A stretch of DNA of 49,438 nt from DASVTR01 sp033855775 (GCA_033855775.1 JAWVFT010000036.1:1-49438); one strand, 5' to 3'; positions 26,303 through 34,057 are shown, numbered from the stretch's first letter. Translations and numbers: made by a program. Notes: generated by a model from the sequence alone, not told the origin.

Positions 26303-26842
26303 ATGCGTTTTTTTGTTTCCAGAGCGGCGGCATTGCTTGTCGCGTTGACGCTCCTTGCGGGCGGCGCGGCGGCGCAAGGCAAGAAGAAGAAACGGGCGAA
26401 GACGACCAAAGCGGCAGCCGCGAAGACGACTAAAACGAAGCCGCCGGAGCAGCCGTACACGGGCGACCCCGTTCCGCCGCCGCAGCAGCCGGAACAGGGA
26501 GACGGCGTGCGCCGCATCACTCCCGCCGAAGCGCATGAAGCCTTCGACAAAGGCGCGGCCATCATCATTGACGTGCGCAACGATCAGGTCTACGAGTCGG
26601 GCCACATCAAAGGCGCGATTCTGATTACGCTTAACGACTTCATCGCGCGCATCAAGGATTTGCCGCGCGACAAGATGATTATCACTTACTGCTCTTGACC
26701 GTCTGAACACACCAGCGCCGGTGCGGCGCTGATACTCAAGCAGAATGGTTTCGATAATAAAAAAGTGGCGGCCCTGCTCGGCGGCTATCAAGGTTGGGTG
26801 AGCGCGGGCCTTCCAACGGTCGCGGGCAATCAACCGCAGTAA
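26303..26842 (+). CDS. Exported rhodanese-like selenoprotein (in-frame TGA read as Sec132)
   Basis: A 179-aa rhodanese-domain protein if the TGA at 26696-26698 is read through. The start at 26303 (MRFFVSRAAALLVALTLLAG) follows GGAG by nine bases and gives a signal peptide, so the enzyme is exported. The rhodanese core reads AAIIIDVRNDQVYESGHIKGA, then IITYCS, TGA, PSEHTSAGAALIL, and ends with VAALLGGYQGWVSAGLP and TAA at 26840. Cysteine homologues of this class typically read YCSCPxExTSA, with the second Cys heading the six-residue catalytic loop, so Sec replaces the nucleophile. A SECIS-like hairpin follows at once. A nonsense mutation is unlikely because a second copy repeats the pattern. 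Confidence 0.88.
26696..26731 (+). promoter_or_regulatory. SECIS element of the first rhodanese selenoprotein
   Basis: After the TGA (26696-26698) a perfect 7-bp stem CAGCGCC (26713-26719) with GGCGCTG (26725-26731) encloses the loop GGTGC (26720-26724). The loop starts 21 nt after the TGA and has G then U near its apex, within the usual bounds for bacterial SECIS elements that recruit SelB. It also codes for TSAGAAL in the read-through frame. Confidence 0.8.
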
Positions 26843-26844
26843 TA

Positions 26845-26915
26845 AATGACAAGCGACACGCAGGAAAGAGGTCTTAACTTGTCACTTGTCACTCGCCACT
26901 TATCACTGTCTTTCG
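26845..26915. repeat. GTGACAAG-type inverted repeat between the two rhodanese genes
   Basis: ATGACAAGCGACA (26846-26858) resembles the reverse complement of TGTCACTTGTCAC (about 26880-26892). Further TCACTCGCCAC and TATCACTG units follow up to the ribosome-binding site of the second gene (CGGAGG near 26914). It belongs to the same repeat family as the blocks near 12.1, 14.5 and 27.5 kb. Confidence 0.6.
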
Positions 26916-26926
26916 GAGGTTAGTAA

Positions 26927-27406
26927 ATGCGTTTCCCTGTTTCACTGGCGGCTGTCGTCATCCTCGCGTTGATGGGGCTGGCGGGCTGCAATTCAAAAGA
27001 CAAAGCGGGCGCGAATAATAGCGCGGCGACAACGCGCACAACGAACGCGACGACGCAGCCGCCCGCGACCGCTTCGAACGACGGCGCGCGGCGCATTACG
27101 ACCGTCGAATTGAATGAGGCTCTGAATAAGGGCGAGGCGATTGTCGTGGACGTGCGCGGCGACGCGGCCTACAAGCTGGCTCATATCAAGGGCGCGATTA
27201 TGATTCCGTCAAACGAAGTGGCCAATCATCTGAGCGAACTGCCGCACGATAAGATGATTGTCACTTACTGCTCTTGACCGGCTGAACACACCAGCGCCAG
27301 TTCGGCGCTGATACTCAAGCAACACGGATTTGAAAACACAGCGGCCCTGCTCGGCGGCATGCAGGCATGGCAAAACGCTGGCCTCCCGGTCGAGACGGGA
27401 CAGTAA
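26927..27406 (+). CDS. Rhodanese-like selenoprotein lipoprotein (in-frame TGA read as Sec117)
   Basis: A 159-aa paralogue of the preceding gene. MRFPVSLAAVVILALMGLAG plus Cys21 forms a lipobox, so it should be membrane-tethered; the other copy is soluble. GGAGG stands eight bases before ATG 26927. After a Thr/Ala linker, the rhodanese domain reads AIVVDVRGDAAYKLAHIKGA, then MIVTYCS, TGA (27275-27277), PAEHTSASSALIL and ends AALLGGMQAWQNAGLPVE, TAA at 27404. TGA occupies the same codon as in the first copy, and the residues on both sides are conserved. It probably accepts or transfers sulfane sulfur, or selenium, outside the cytoplasm; substrate unknown. Confidence 0.88.
27275..27310 (+). promoter_or_regulatory. 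SECIS element of the second rhodanese selenoprotein
   Basis: The same stem as in the first copy (CAGCGCC 27292-27298, GGCGCTG 27304-27310) encloses a different loop, AGTTC (27299-27303), that keeps G-U at positions two and three. The loop again begins 21 nt after TGA. The downstream coding sequence has diverged, yet stem, spacing and loop G-U are kept. Confidence 0.8.
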
Positions 27407-27409
27407 GAC

Positions 27410-27590
27410 AGTGACGAGTTAAAAGTGACGAGTGACGAGTTAAAGGCGAAATCTTTTAACTCGTCACTCGTTATTTTATTTGCCTGTTGCTCGTCGCTTA
27501 TCGCTTGTCACTCGTCATCGCGTTTGCTCGTCATTCGTCACTGCGTTTGCTCGTCACTTGCTGCTCGTCACTCGTCACTGCATTTGAGGG
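27410..27590. repeat. GTGACGAG-type repeat block with perfect 15-bp hairpin
   Basis: Many GTGACGAG/CTCGTCAC units fill the gap between the second rhodanese gene and the convergent USP gene. GAGTGACGAGTTAAA (27430-27444) pairs perfectly with 27455-27469, then more CTCGTCACTCG-type units run to 27586 and include the USP stop codon. It is the longest block of this repeat family in the window. Confidence 0.85.
27430..27482 (+). terminator. Repeat-derived rho-independent terminator
   Basis: The 15-bp perfect stem with a 10-base loop (27445-27454) is followed by GTTATTTTATTTG. This fits an intrinsic terminator for the rhodanese genes, formed from the intergenic repeat itself. Confidence 0.65.
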
Positions 27591-28543
27591 ATTGGCTCTG
27601 TGACCATGACGGGCGCGGGCGTGGCGACTCTGCCGGAAGGGACGCAGAGAACGGGGCAGGGAGCGTTGCGGACGACGCGCTCGATTTCGGGGCCGAGCAC
27701 GGGAGCGCCGCCGAAGAGCGAAGCGTGAACGCTCGTCCCGATGACGATTAAGTCAACGTCCTTTTCCGTCGCCAGACGAACTACCTCTGCATACGGCCTG
27801 CCTTCGACGATGTGCGTGATGGCCGTGCTGCCAGCCTCGGCGGCAAAGCCCGACATCTTCTCCTCGACGTGCTGGCGCAGGCGCGTCAGCGCAGGCACGC
27901 CCGATTCGGGAAACAGCTTCGCCATCTCGCCCACGTAATCGCTAATCACGTAGAGAGCATGAAACTCGGCGCCCGTGCGGCGGGCCAGTTCGGCGGCCAC
28001 CTGCCCTGCGGCATCGACCGACGGGCGAAAGTTTGTCGCCAGCAGCAAGCGGTTCAGGCGTATCTCCGTGTGGCTCTCGCGGTGTTCGACGAAATCCCGC
28101 TGCGGCGGGCGAATCGCCAGCACGGGGCATGTGGCTTCGGCGATAATCTCTTCGGCGGTCGAACCCCACAGCGCGCGCGACAGCCCGCGCCGCCCGTGCG
28201 TCACGATAGTCACCATGTCAATATCGAAATCGCGGACGGCGCGCGCAATCTCCGGCGCAGGCTCGCCTTCGACAATCACCGGCTCGACTTCCAGGCCGTC
28301 TAGCAGCGGGTCGTCGAGCAGGTTACGGACATCGGCGCGCAACTGCTGAAGCCAACGCTGGTCGGGCTCGTCCAGCACATGCTCCGGCAGCGTCATCAAG
28401 TTGGCCGGGACGCTGCCGCTCTGCACGCTGAAGAGCACAACGCGGCCCGCGCCCGCGCGCGCAAACGCCGCCGCGTACTTTAGAGCAGCGCGCGCGTGCG
28501 GCGTGAAATCGGTCGGGAACAAAATGTTTTTGAATGGATACAT
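27575..28543 (-). CDS. Tandem universal stress protein (two UspA domains)
   Basis: A 322-aa cytoplasmic protein with two Usp domains. The first starts YPFKNILFPTDFTPHARAAL and holds the ATP-binding type motif THGRRGLSRALWGSTAE. The second starts RLLLATNFRPSVDAAG and holds IGTSVHASLFGGAPVLG, ending APCPVLCV. Such tandem forms bind ATP or act as dimer-like sensors under stress or energy limitation. The stop codon lies within the repeat block. Confidence 0.93.
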   Translation of the reverse strand: MYPFKNILFPTDFTPHARAALKYAAAFARAGAGRVVLFSVQSGSVPANLMTLPEHVLDEPDQRWLQQLRADVRNLLDDPLLDGLEVEPVIVEGEPAPEIARAVRDFDIDMVTIVTHGRRGLSRALWGSTAEEIIAEATCPVLAIRPPQRDFVEHRESHTEIRLNRLLLATNFRPSVDAAGQVAAELARRTGAEFHALYVISDYVGEMAKLFPESGVPALTRLRQHVEEKMSGFAAEAGSTAITHIVEGRPYAEVVRLATEKDVDLIVIGTSVHASLFGGAPVLGPEIERVVRNAPCPVLCVPSGRVATPAPVMVTEPIPQMQ

Positions 28544-28725
28544 GGCTTAAGTGAAAAGGCAAAAGATGATAGGCGACGAGTTCGGCGGAAACCATTTGCT
28601 GCTAATACGGCTTCCCCTCGCGTCTCTTCCCTTTCGCCCTTTGCCTTTCATAGTTTTCCCCGGAACGTTAAGACAACTGCGAGCAAGTTTTTCGTCGCTC
28701 TCTCCGCTCGTCTGGCGGCTACAGC

Positions 28726-29508
28726 TTAAAGGACTCTCGTGCCTGCGATGCGGTCGAACTGTTGCGCCAACTTGAAGCGCGCGAGTTGTGTCTGCCGCCG
28801 TCTGGCGAGGACGGCCAGTTCGAGCGCGACGCGCTCGCGCAGACGCTTTGACTGCGCGCCCTTCGCCATCTTCTCGACCACGCGCCGCAAACATTCGCCG
28901 ACGCCCGCGACATACGCTTTCGTCCCCGGGCGACTCTGCAAACGCACCGTGGCGTGAGCATACTCAAAGCGGCGCGTCGCCGGGTCCAGGAACGAAAAGT
29001 CGTCTGCCAGTTCCAGCCGCGCCGCGCGAAACAGAGCCGCGAAGTCAGCCTGCGCGCTCAGAGCCGCTCGCTCAACTGCCGCTATCACCTCTCCGCTCGC
29101 GCGCAGCAAATCTCTCCACTCAGACTCTTCCGGCGTTAGCGGCTGCGAACCGGCATCATCTTCCGCCGCTTCACTTTCATCTATCAACGAAGCCGCGCCC
29201 GCCGTCTCGTCCTCCGCGCCTTCGTAAACATTGATGAGGCCGCCCGGCTCTCTTGAGCGCACGAGCAGGCGCGCGAGCGCGGCTTCGTCTTCGGCGTGTC
29301 TTCCGGTCGCGTGGTCTACCTCGCGCACGCGCGGCTCCGCGCCGCCTTCATCCAACATCACTTCCGCTTCATACTCCGCGAGCACGACATGCACGCGCCC
29401 GACGAACGCGCGCTGCCGCAAGTAGCGCAACAGCGCCGCCAGATTAACGAAAGCCGTGTCCAGATGTTCATAGACCGGACGAGATTTCGCGTTGCGCTCT
29501 GCTTGCAT
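28726..29508 (-). CDS. Unrecognised cytoplasmic protein
   Basis: About 260 aa, rich in Ala, Arg and Glu, with no signal peptide or membrane helix. The N-terminal part (RPVYEHLDTAFVNLAALLRY, then VGRVHVVLAEYEAEVML) predicts alternating helix and strand. The middle is acidic and probably disordered (EGAEDETAG to EAAEDDAG). The C-terminal part is helical, with a basic stretch (AKGAQSKRLRERVALELAVL). I recognise no family. Codon use and third-position GC resemble the neighbours, so I take it as real. ATG 29508 is preferred over an earlier GTG at 29514. Confidence 0.65.
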   Translation of the reverse strand: MQAERNAKSRPVYEHLDTAFVNLAALLRYLRQRAFVGRVHVVLAEYEAEVMLDEGGAEPRVREVDHATGRHAEDEAALARLLVRSREPGGLINVYEGAEDETAGAASLIDESEAAEDDAGSQPLTPEESEWRDLLRASGEVIAAVERAALSAQADFAALFRAARLELADDFSFLDPATRRFEYAHATVRLQSRPGTKAYVAGVGECLRRVVEKMAKGAQSKRLRERVALELAVLARRRQTQLARFKLAQQFDRIAGTRVL

Positions 29509-29579
29509 TTTCACTGACGACCCGACCGTTTTCGGCGGAGCATATCAAGGCCACGGTAAAAAGGCAAAAGTTAAAAATC

Positions 29580-29620
29580 AACAAGACCTTTTGCGCCGCA
29601 TCACGCAAAAGGTCTTGACT
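29580..29620 (-). terminator. Rho-independent terminator (minus strand)
   Basis: CAAGACCTTTTGCG (29582-29595) pairs perfectly with 29604-29617 across an 8-base loop. On the minus strand the stem is followed by TTGATTTTTAAC. It ends transcription of the small membrane protein gene upstream; the rest of the 29509-29758 gap shows nothing further. Confidence 0.85.
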
Positions 29621-29758
29621 GCTTCCACCGCCGGAAGCAGAGGCCGCGCCTGCCAAACGACAGCCCCGGCGGATAGTTTTCCGTGCGACTCTTCGAGCAT
29701 CACGCCCTTGACTGCGCGCGGACGACGACTCAGAACCGTGCTTGCCGCCTGTCTAAAG

Positions 29759-30193
29759 TTAAATCCCCGAACTCATGAAAGAGAAGAGCATCCAAAGTCC
29801 GAGGACGATGCCCACGATGCCAAGCGGCCCTTGAATCGGAGCGAGTTTCATCCGCGCCGCTTCGCCGCTGCTGGCCGCGCCCGCATTCTTGTTCAGGGCA
29901 TACTGCGCTATCAAGCCATAGCCGAGGAGGAAGCCGAGCGCGATGGCGACGAGCAAAGCAACCAACGCCAGCAAAGCTCTGATCGGCACAAACTGGAAGA
30001 GCAGCGAGAAGTTTGGCAGAAAGTTGAAGAGCAAGATGACCAACGCCCAGATCATCAGAATAATGCCGATGATGCCTTGAAAAGGCACGAGCTTGGCAAT
30101 CAAGTCTCTGGCATTCGGTTGATTCTTGATAATCAGCGAGGCTGCCGCCAGCGCTCCGGCGACGATGAGCAATAACGCAAACAGGACTGACAT
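29759..30193 (-). CDS. Small integral membrane protein of unknown family
   Basis: A 144-aa protein with three to four predicted helices (MSVLFALLLIVAGALAAASL, IIGIILMIWALVILLF, LLALVALLVAIALGFLLGYG, GIVGIVLGLWMLFSF). AGGAG lies about eleven bases before the ATG and a good promoter lies upstream (30247-30275). A strong terminator downstream makes it a single-gene unit. No family recognised. Confidence 0.75.
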   Translation of the reverse strand: MSVLFALLLIVAGALAAASLIIKNQPNARDLIAKLVPFQGIIGIILMIWALVILLFNFLPNFSLLFQFVPIRALLALVALLVAIALGFLLGYGLIAQYALNKNAGAASSGEAARMKLAPIQGPLGIVGIVLGLWMLFSFMSSGI

Positions 30194-30246
30194 AACGGGG
30201 GTTTCTCCTTCGAAAAATGGTAAAGACCTGAAAGTGTGGCCCGACG

Positions 30247-30275
30247 ACTATATTGCAAGAAGTAGTTTTCGCCAA
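30247..30275 (-). promoter_or_regulatory. Sigma70-like promoter for the small membrane protein
   Basis: On the minus strand TTGGCG (30275-30270) and TATAGT (30252-30247) are 17 bases apart. Transcription would start near 30240, about 45 bases before the ATG at 30193. Confidence 0.6.
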
Positions 30276-30472
30276 GCATCTTTTGGCGCTGGACGGCGAA
30301 AGCCGAGGGCTTTGCGCTTGCGCGAGCGGCGCGCTTTGAGAGACGGCGAAGGCGGTTGCTTTGCCGCGCGTTCCGTGCCAAACTCCGCCCACACAAGCGG
30401 GAAGCGAACCAGACCTTTCAAACAAGCGCGCTCTATCTTTTTGAGCCGAACCGCAATTTCAGGAGCGAAGAC

Positions 30473-31315
30473 GTGATTGAAGTCAACAACGTCGTCAAGC
30501 GCTACGGCGACAATACCGTCCTTAACCAGGCGACTTTTCAAATTCAGGAAGGACAACTGACGACCATTCTAGGCCCTTCCGGCTGCGGCAAATCAACGAT
30601 GCTGCGCTGCATGAACCGGCTCGAAAAGTTTGACCGTGGCCGCCTCGTCATCGGCGGCGTGGAAGTCGTCGGCACGGAAGACAAGCAACTCACCGCGGCG
30701 GAAGAGAAGGAAGTGACACGCCGTTTGCGCGAGCGCGTCGGCATCATCTTTCAAAACTTCAACCTCTTCCCGCACCTGACCGTCATGGGCAACTGCACGG
30801 AAGCCCCCACGACCGTCAAAGGCATGACGCGCCAGGCGGCGGAAGAAACGGCGCGTCAGTATCTCGACAAAGTGGGCTTGAGCGAGAAGATTGATTTCTA
30901 TCCGGCCCAACTCTCTGGCGGCCAGCAGCAGCGCGTCGCCATCGCCCGCGCCCTTGCGATGGAGCCGGACGTGATTCTCTTTGACGAGCCGACTTCGGCC
31001 CTCGACCCGCAGTTGATTAAAGAGGTCGCGCGCATGCTGCGAGCCCTGGACGACCTCGGCAAAACTCTCGTCGTCGTCTCGCACGACATGAACTTCGCCC
31101 GCTCCATCTCCGATCAGGTGATTTACTTCGAGGGCGGCCACGCCGTCGAAGCCGGCACCTCGCAGGAAGTCTTCAATCACCCGCAACGCCCCGAAACGCG
31201 CGCCTTCATGCAAAGCTTTCAGGAAGACGACGACACGAGCAGAGACGCGGGGACGCGGGGACGCGGAGACGCGGCGATGCCAATCCCCGGCGATGTCGGC
31301 ACGCATGGCCACTGA
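30473..31315 (+). CDS. glnQ: Polar amino-acid ABC importer ATPase
   Basis: ATPase of a GlnQ-like importer, 280 aa from a GTG at 30473 that follows AGGAG by seven bases; the longer frame upstream is not credible. Walker A GPSGCGKST, Q-loop IIFQNFNLFPHLTV, signature LSGGQQQRVAIAR, Walker B VILFDEPTSALDP and switch His VVSHDMNF are all present. Normal homologues end near QRPETRAFMQSF. Here about 28 extra residues (DAGTRGRGDAA and on) follow, encoded by octamer repeats. The binding-protein/permease fusion follows 37 bp downstream. Confidence 0.93.
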   Translation: MIEVNNVVKRYGDNTVLNQATFQIQEGQLTTILGPSGCGKSTMLRCMNRLEKFDRGRLVIGGVEVVGTEDKQLTAAEEKEVTRRLRERVGIIFQNFNLFPHLTVMGNCTEAPTTVKGMTRQAAEETARQYLDKVGLSEKIDFYPAQLSGGQQQRVAIARALAMEPDVILFDEPTSALDPQLIKEVARMLRALDDLGKTLVVVSHDMNFARSISDQVIYFEGGHAVEAGTSQEVFNHPQRPETRAFMQSFQEDDDTSRDAGTRGRGDAAMPIPGDVGTHGH

Positions 31316-31449
31316 AGAGACACGCACAGCCCACAGATAAAAATACATAACGATGAACATCAATCGCTTCTTCCAGGCATCGCCCCGTCGCGCTATCTCC
31401 GCGTCACGTTCTTTCACCGCGTCACCGCGTCACCGCGTCACCGCGTCTC
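31242..31449. repeat. GACGCGGN octamer inverted repeat spanning two gene ends
   Basis: Four octamer units at 31242-31274 read GAGACGCGG, then GACGCGG three more times. The sequence at 31417-31449 is their reverse complement at 30 of 33 positions. The left arm encodes the extra C-terminus of the ATPase and the right arm the N-region of the next protein's signal peptide. In the mRNA the arms can form a long stem around the intergenic start region. Confidence 0.88.
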
Positions 31450-32909
31450 GCCCTTTCCGCGTCTCGGCGTCGCTGCTGTTGTTGCTGTTGCTTTTTCAAC
31501 TCCCAGCCTTTGCTCAATCCGCGCTCGAACGCGTGCGCGGGCGCGGCGAGTTGCGCGTCGGGACGGACGCCACCTACCCGCCTTTTGAGACGGCTGAAGG
31601 CGGCGAGTTCACTGGCTTCGACATTGACCTCGCCGTCGCCATCGCGCGCGAGCTTGGCGTTCGCCCCGCCTTCATCAACTCCGGCTTTGACGGCATTTTT
31701 CCCGCGCTGCAAAACGGCTCCTTCGATGTCGTGATGTCTTCCGTCACCATCACGCCCGAACGCACAGCCGCGATGCTCTTCACAGACCCTTACTACGATT
31801 CGGGCCAACTCATCGCCGTCCGCCGCGACTCTCAGGGCATCGAGTCGCCCGACAATTTGAAGGGCAAGACGGCCGGCGTTCAAATCAACACGACGGCGCA
31901 GTACGACCTGGAGAAGCGCGAGGGCGTGACGGTCGCCAAGTACAACACGATAGACCTCGCCCTGCTGGATTTGAAGAACGGGCGCATTGATGCGGTCGTC
32001 TCCGATGCGCCCGTTTTAAAGTACATGATCTTCCAGAGCTTTCGTGAGTTGAAGACGGTCGGCAAGCGATTCACTGACGAAAAGTTCGGCATCGCTCTGG
32101 CTCGCGGCAGCGAGGATTTGCGCGATGCCATCAACGCCGCCATCAAGAAAATCAGAGAGAGCGGCGAGTATGACCGGATTCATCAGAAGTGGTTTGGCGA
32201 AGCCGCCGAGCGCGCAGCCGAACAGGAAGGCAGCCAGCGCAGCGCGAAGGCTTTCGACTTCGAGTTGGTCAAACGCATGCTGCCCGTCTTTCTCGAAGGC
32301 GTGAAGATGACGGCCAAGCTCGCCTTCCTCAGCTTGCTGTTCGGCGTGCCCCTCGGATTGCTGCTGGCATTGATGCGCGTGCAGTCGTCGCGTCTCATCG
32401 CGGCTCCGGCTGCCGTCTACGTCGAAATCATGCGCGGCACGCCGCTGCTTGTGCAGATACTCTTCATCTACTTTGTGCTGCCTTCGTTCGGCGTCAGTAT
32501 CTCTGCCTTTTGGAGCGGCATCATCGCCCTGACCTTAAACAGCGCCGCCTACATCGCGGAGATTTTCCGCGCGGGCATTCTCTCGATTGACGCGGGGCAG
32601 ATGGAGGCCGCGCGCGCGCTCGGCATGACCTACTCGCAGGCGATGCGTCGCATCATTCTGCCGCAGACCTTCCGCCGCGTCGTCCCGCCCCTGACGAACG
32701 AAGCCATCGCGCTCTTAAAGGACTCGTCGCTCGTGACCATCATCGGCATCACGGAACTAACGCGCACCGGGCAGGAAGCCGCGAGCCGCTACGCCGCCCC
32801 GCTCACCATCTGGCCCGTCGTCGCCATCTTTTATCTACTGCTCACCTTCCCGCTCACGCGCGTCGCGGAATATTTAGAGCGGCGTTGGCGACCCGTCACA
32901 AGAGCATGA
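31353..32909 (+). CDS. Fused substrate-binding protein and permease of polar amino-acid ABC importer
   Basis: A 518-aa fusion. A signal sequence ends near LPAFAQS; its basic N-region is unusually long (about 30 residues) because a repeat is inserted in it. The binding domain (about 55-285) shows GELRVGTDATYPPFE, FTGFDIDLAVAIARELG and PYYDSGQLIAV. The permease domain (about 305-510) has the EAA-type loop EAARALGMTYSQAMRRIILP and EIMRGTPLLVQILFIYF typical of HisM/GlnP. The mature binding domain stays linked to the membrane, as in GlnP-type fusions. It works with the ATPase just upstream; the substrate is probably a polar amino acid. Confidence 0.92.
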   Translation: MNINRFFQASPRRAISASRSFTASPRHRVTASRPFRVSASLLLLLLLFQLPAFAQSALERVRGRGELRVGTDATYPPFETAEGGEFTGFDIDLAVAIARELGVRPAFINSGFDGIFPALQNGSFDVVMSSVTITPERTAAMLFTDPYYDSGQLIAVRRDSQGIESPDNLKGKTAGVQINTTAQYDLEKREGVTVAKYNTIDLALLDLKNGRIDAVVSDAPVLKYMIFQSFRELKTVGKRFTDEKFGIALARGSEDLRDAINAAIKKIRESGEYDRIHQKWFGEAAERAAEQEGSQRSAKAFDFELVKRMLPVFLEGVKMTAKLAFLSLLFGVPLGLLLALMRVQSSRLIAAPAAVYVEIMRGTPLLVQILFIYFVLPSFGVSISAFWSGIIALTLNSAAYIAEIFRAGILSIDAGQMEAARALGMTYSQAMRRIILPQTFRRVVPPLTNEAIALLKDSSLVTIIGITELTRTGQEAASRYAAPLTIWPVVAIFYLLLTFPLTRVAEYLERRWRPVTRA

Positions 32910-34057
32910 AAATTCTTGTCATCGGAGCGGGCCGGATGGGCCTCGGCGCGGCTTACGACCTCGCGCACAGCGACGGCGTTGAAGCCGTTACAGTCGCCGA
33001 TGTTGATATTGAGCGGGCGCGGGCCGTCGTCTCAACCATCGGCGGCGAGAAATTGTCGCCCGCGCAGGTTGATGTCGCGGACCAAGAAAGGGTCGTCGAA
33101 CTGATGCGCGGCCACGACGCGGCCATCAGTTGCGTCACTTACTTTCACAACCTGCAACTGGCCCGCGCCGCGATTGAAGCGCGCGTTAACTTCTGCGACC
33201 TCGGCGGCAACAACGCGGTTGTCGAAGCCGAACTCGCGCTCGATGCCGAAGCGCGCGCGGCGGGCATCAACGTTATTCCTGACTGCGGCCTCGCGCCGGG
33301 AATGGTTTCTGTCCTCGTCGCGCACGGGGCGGAACGCTTCGAGCAGTTGGACGAAGTTCACATACGCGTCGGCGGCTTGCCGCAGCAACCGCAACCGCCG
33401 CTCGATTACCAGATTGTCTTTTCGGTCGAAGGCTTGATTAACGAATACATCGAACGCTCGCGCGTGGTTCGCCGTGGCGAGATTGTCGAAGTGGATTCGA
33501 TGACGGAGATTGAGCGGCTGAGCTTTCCCGCGCCTTACGAAGAGATGGAAGCCTTTCATACTTCCGGCGGGGCTTCGACCTTGCCCGACAGTTTTCGCGG
33601 GCGCGTCCGCGAGCTTGACTACAAAACCATTCGCTTTCCCGGCCACTGCGAAAAGTTCAAGCTCCTGCTCGACCTCGGCCTCGCGGGCAGCGACGCGATT
33701 GAGCTTGAAGGCGCGCGTGTCAGCCCGCGCCGCGTGCTCTGCGAGATGCTTCAAAGGCGCTTGCCTTCCACCGGGCCTGACGTGGTTCTCGTGCGCGTTG
33801 AATGCGTCGGCTTGATGAATGGCCGCCGCCAGAGTTTGCGCTACGACATCATCGACCGCTTCGACGAACGCACGGGCCTGAGCGCGATGATGCGGACGAC
33901 GGCCTTTCCGGCTTCCATCATCGCGCAGATGATGGCGCGCGGGCGAACGCTTTCAAAGGGAGCGATTCCGCAGGAACGTTGTGTTCCACCCGCCGCCTTT
34001 GTCGAAGCCCTCGCCGCGCGCGACATCAATCTCAAAGAGAGCCTCCGCGATGCTTGA
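32906..34057 (+). CDS. Saccharopine-dehydrogenase-family (lysine-6/L-amino acid) oxidoreductase
   Basis: A 383-aa NAD(P)-dependent enzyme. It overlaps the permease fusion stop by four bases (ATGA). The Rossmann motif is VIGAGRMGLGAAYDLAH, then AISCVTYFHNLQLARAAIEA and the family segment NVIPDCGLAPGMVSVL. Members include saccharopine reductase and lysine dehydrogenase; coupling to an amino-acid importer fits amino-acid catabolism, but the exact substrate is not visible. Confidence 0.88.
   Translation: MKILVIGAGRMGLGAAYDLAHSDGVEAVTVADVDIERARAVVSTIGGEKLSPAQVDVADQERVVELMRGHDAAISCVTYFHNLQLARAAIEARVNFCDLGGNNAVVEAELALDAEARAAGINVIPDCGLAPGMVSVLVAHGAERFEQLDEVHIRVGGLPQQPQPPLDYQIVFSVEGLINEYIERSRVVRRGEIVEVDSMTEIERLSFPAPYEEMEAFHTSGGASTLPDSFRGRVRELDYKTIRFPGHCEKFKLLLDLGLAGSDAIELEGARVSPRRVLCEMLQRRLPSTGPDVVLVRVECVGLMNGRRQSLRYDIIDRFDERTGLSAMMRTTAFPASIIAQMMARGRTLSKGAIPQERCVPPAAFVEALAARDINLKESLRDA

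Noticed and set aside
26303..27406. Two rhodanese pseudogenes truncated by nonsense mutations
   Set aside because: Both copies have the same codon (TGA, never TAA/TAG) at the same catalytic position, intact frames after it, conserved residues beyond it and the same SECIS-like hairpin. Independent decay would not give this.
12010..27590. CRISPR array
   Set aside because: The repeats are 7-8 bp, degenerate and in inverted pairs, with no constant repeat, regular spacers or cas genes.
30356..30472. Longer N-terminus of the GlnQ-like ATPase
   Set aside because: The GTG at 30473 has AGGAG at the right distance and starts at the normal family N-terminus (VIEVNNVVKRYG).
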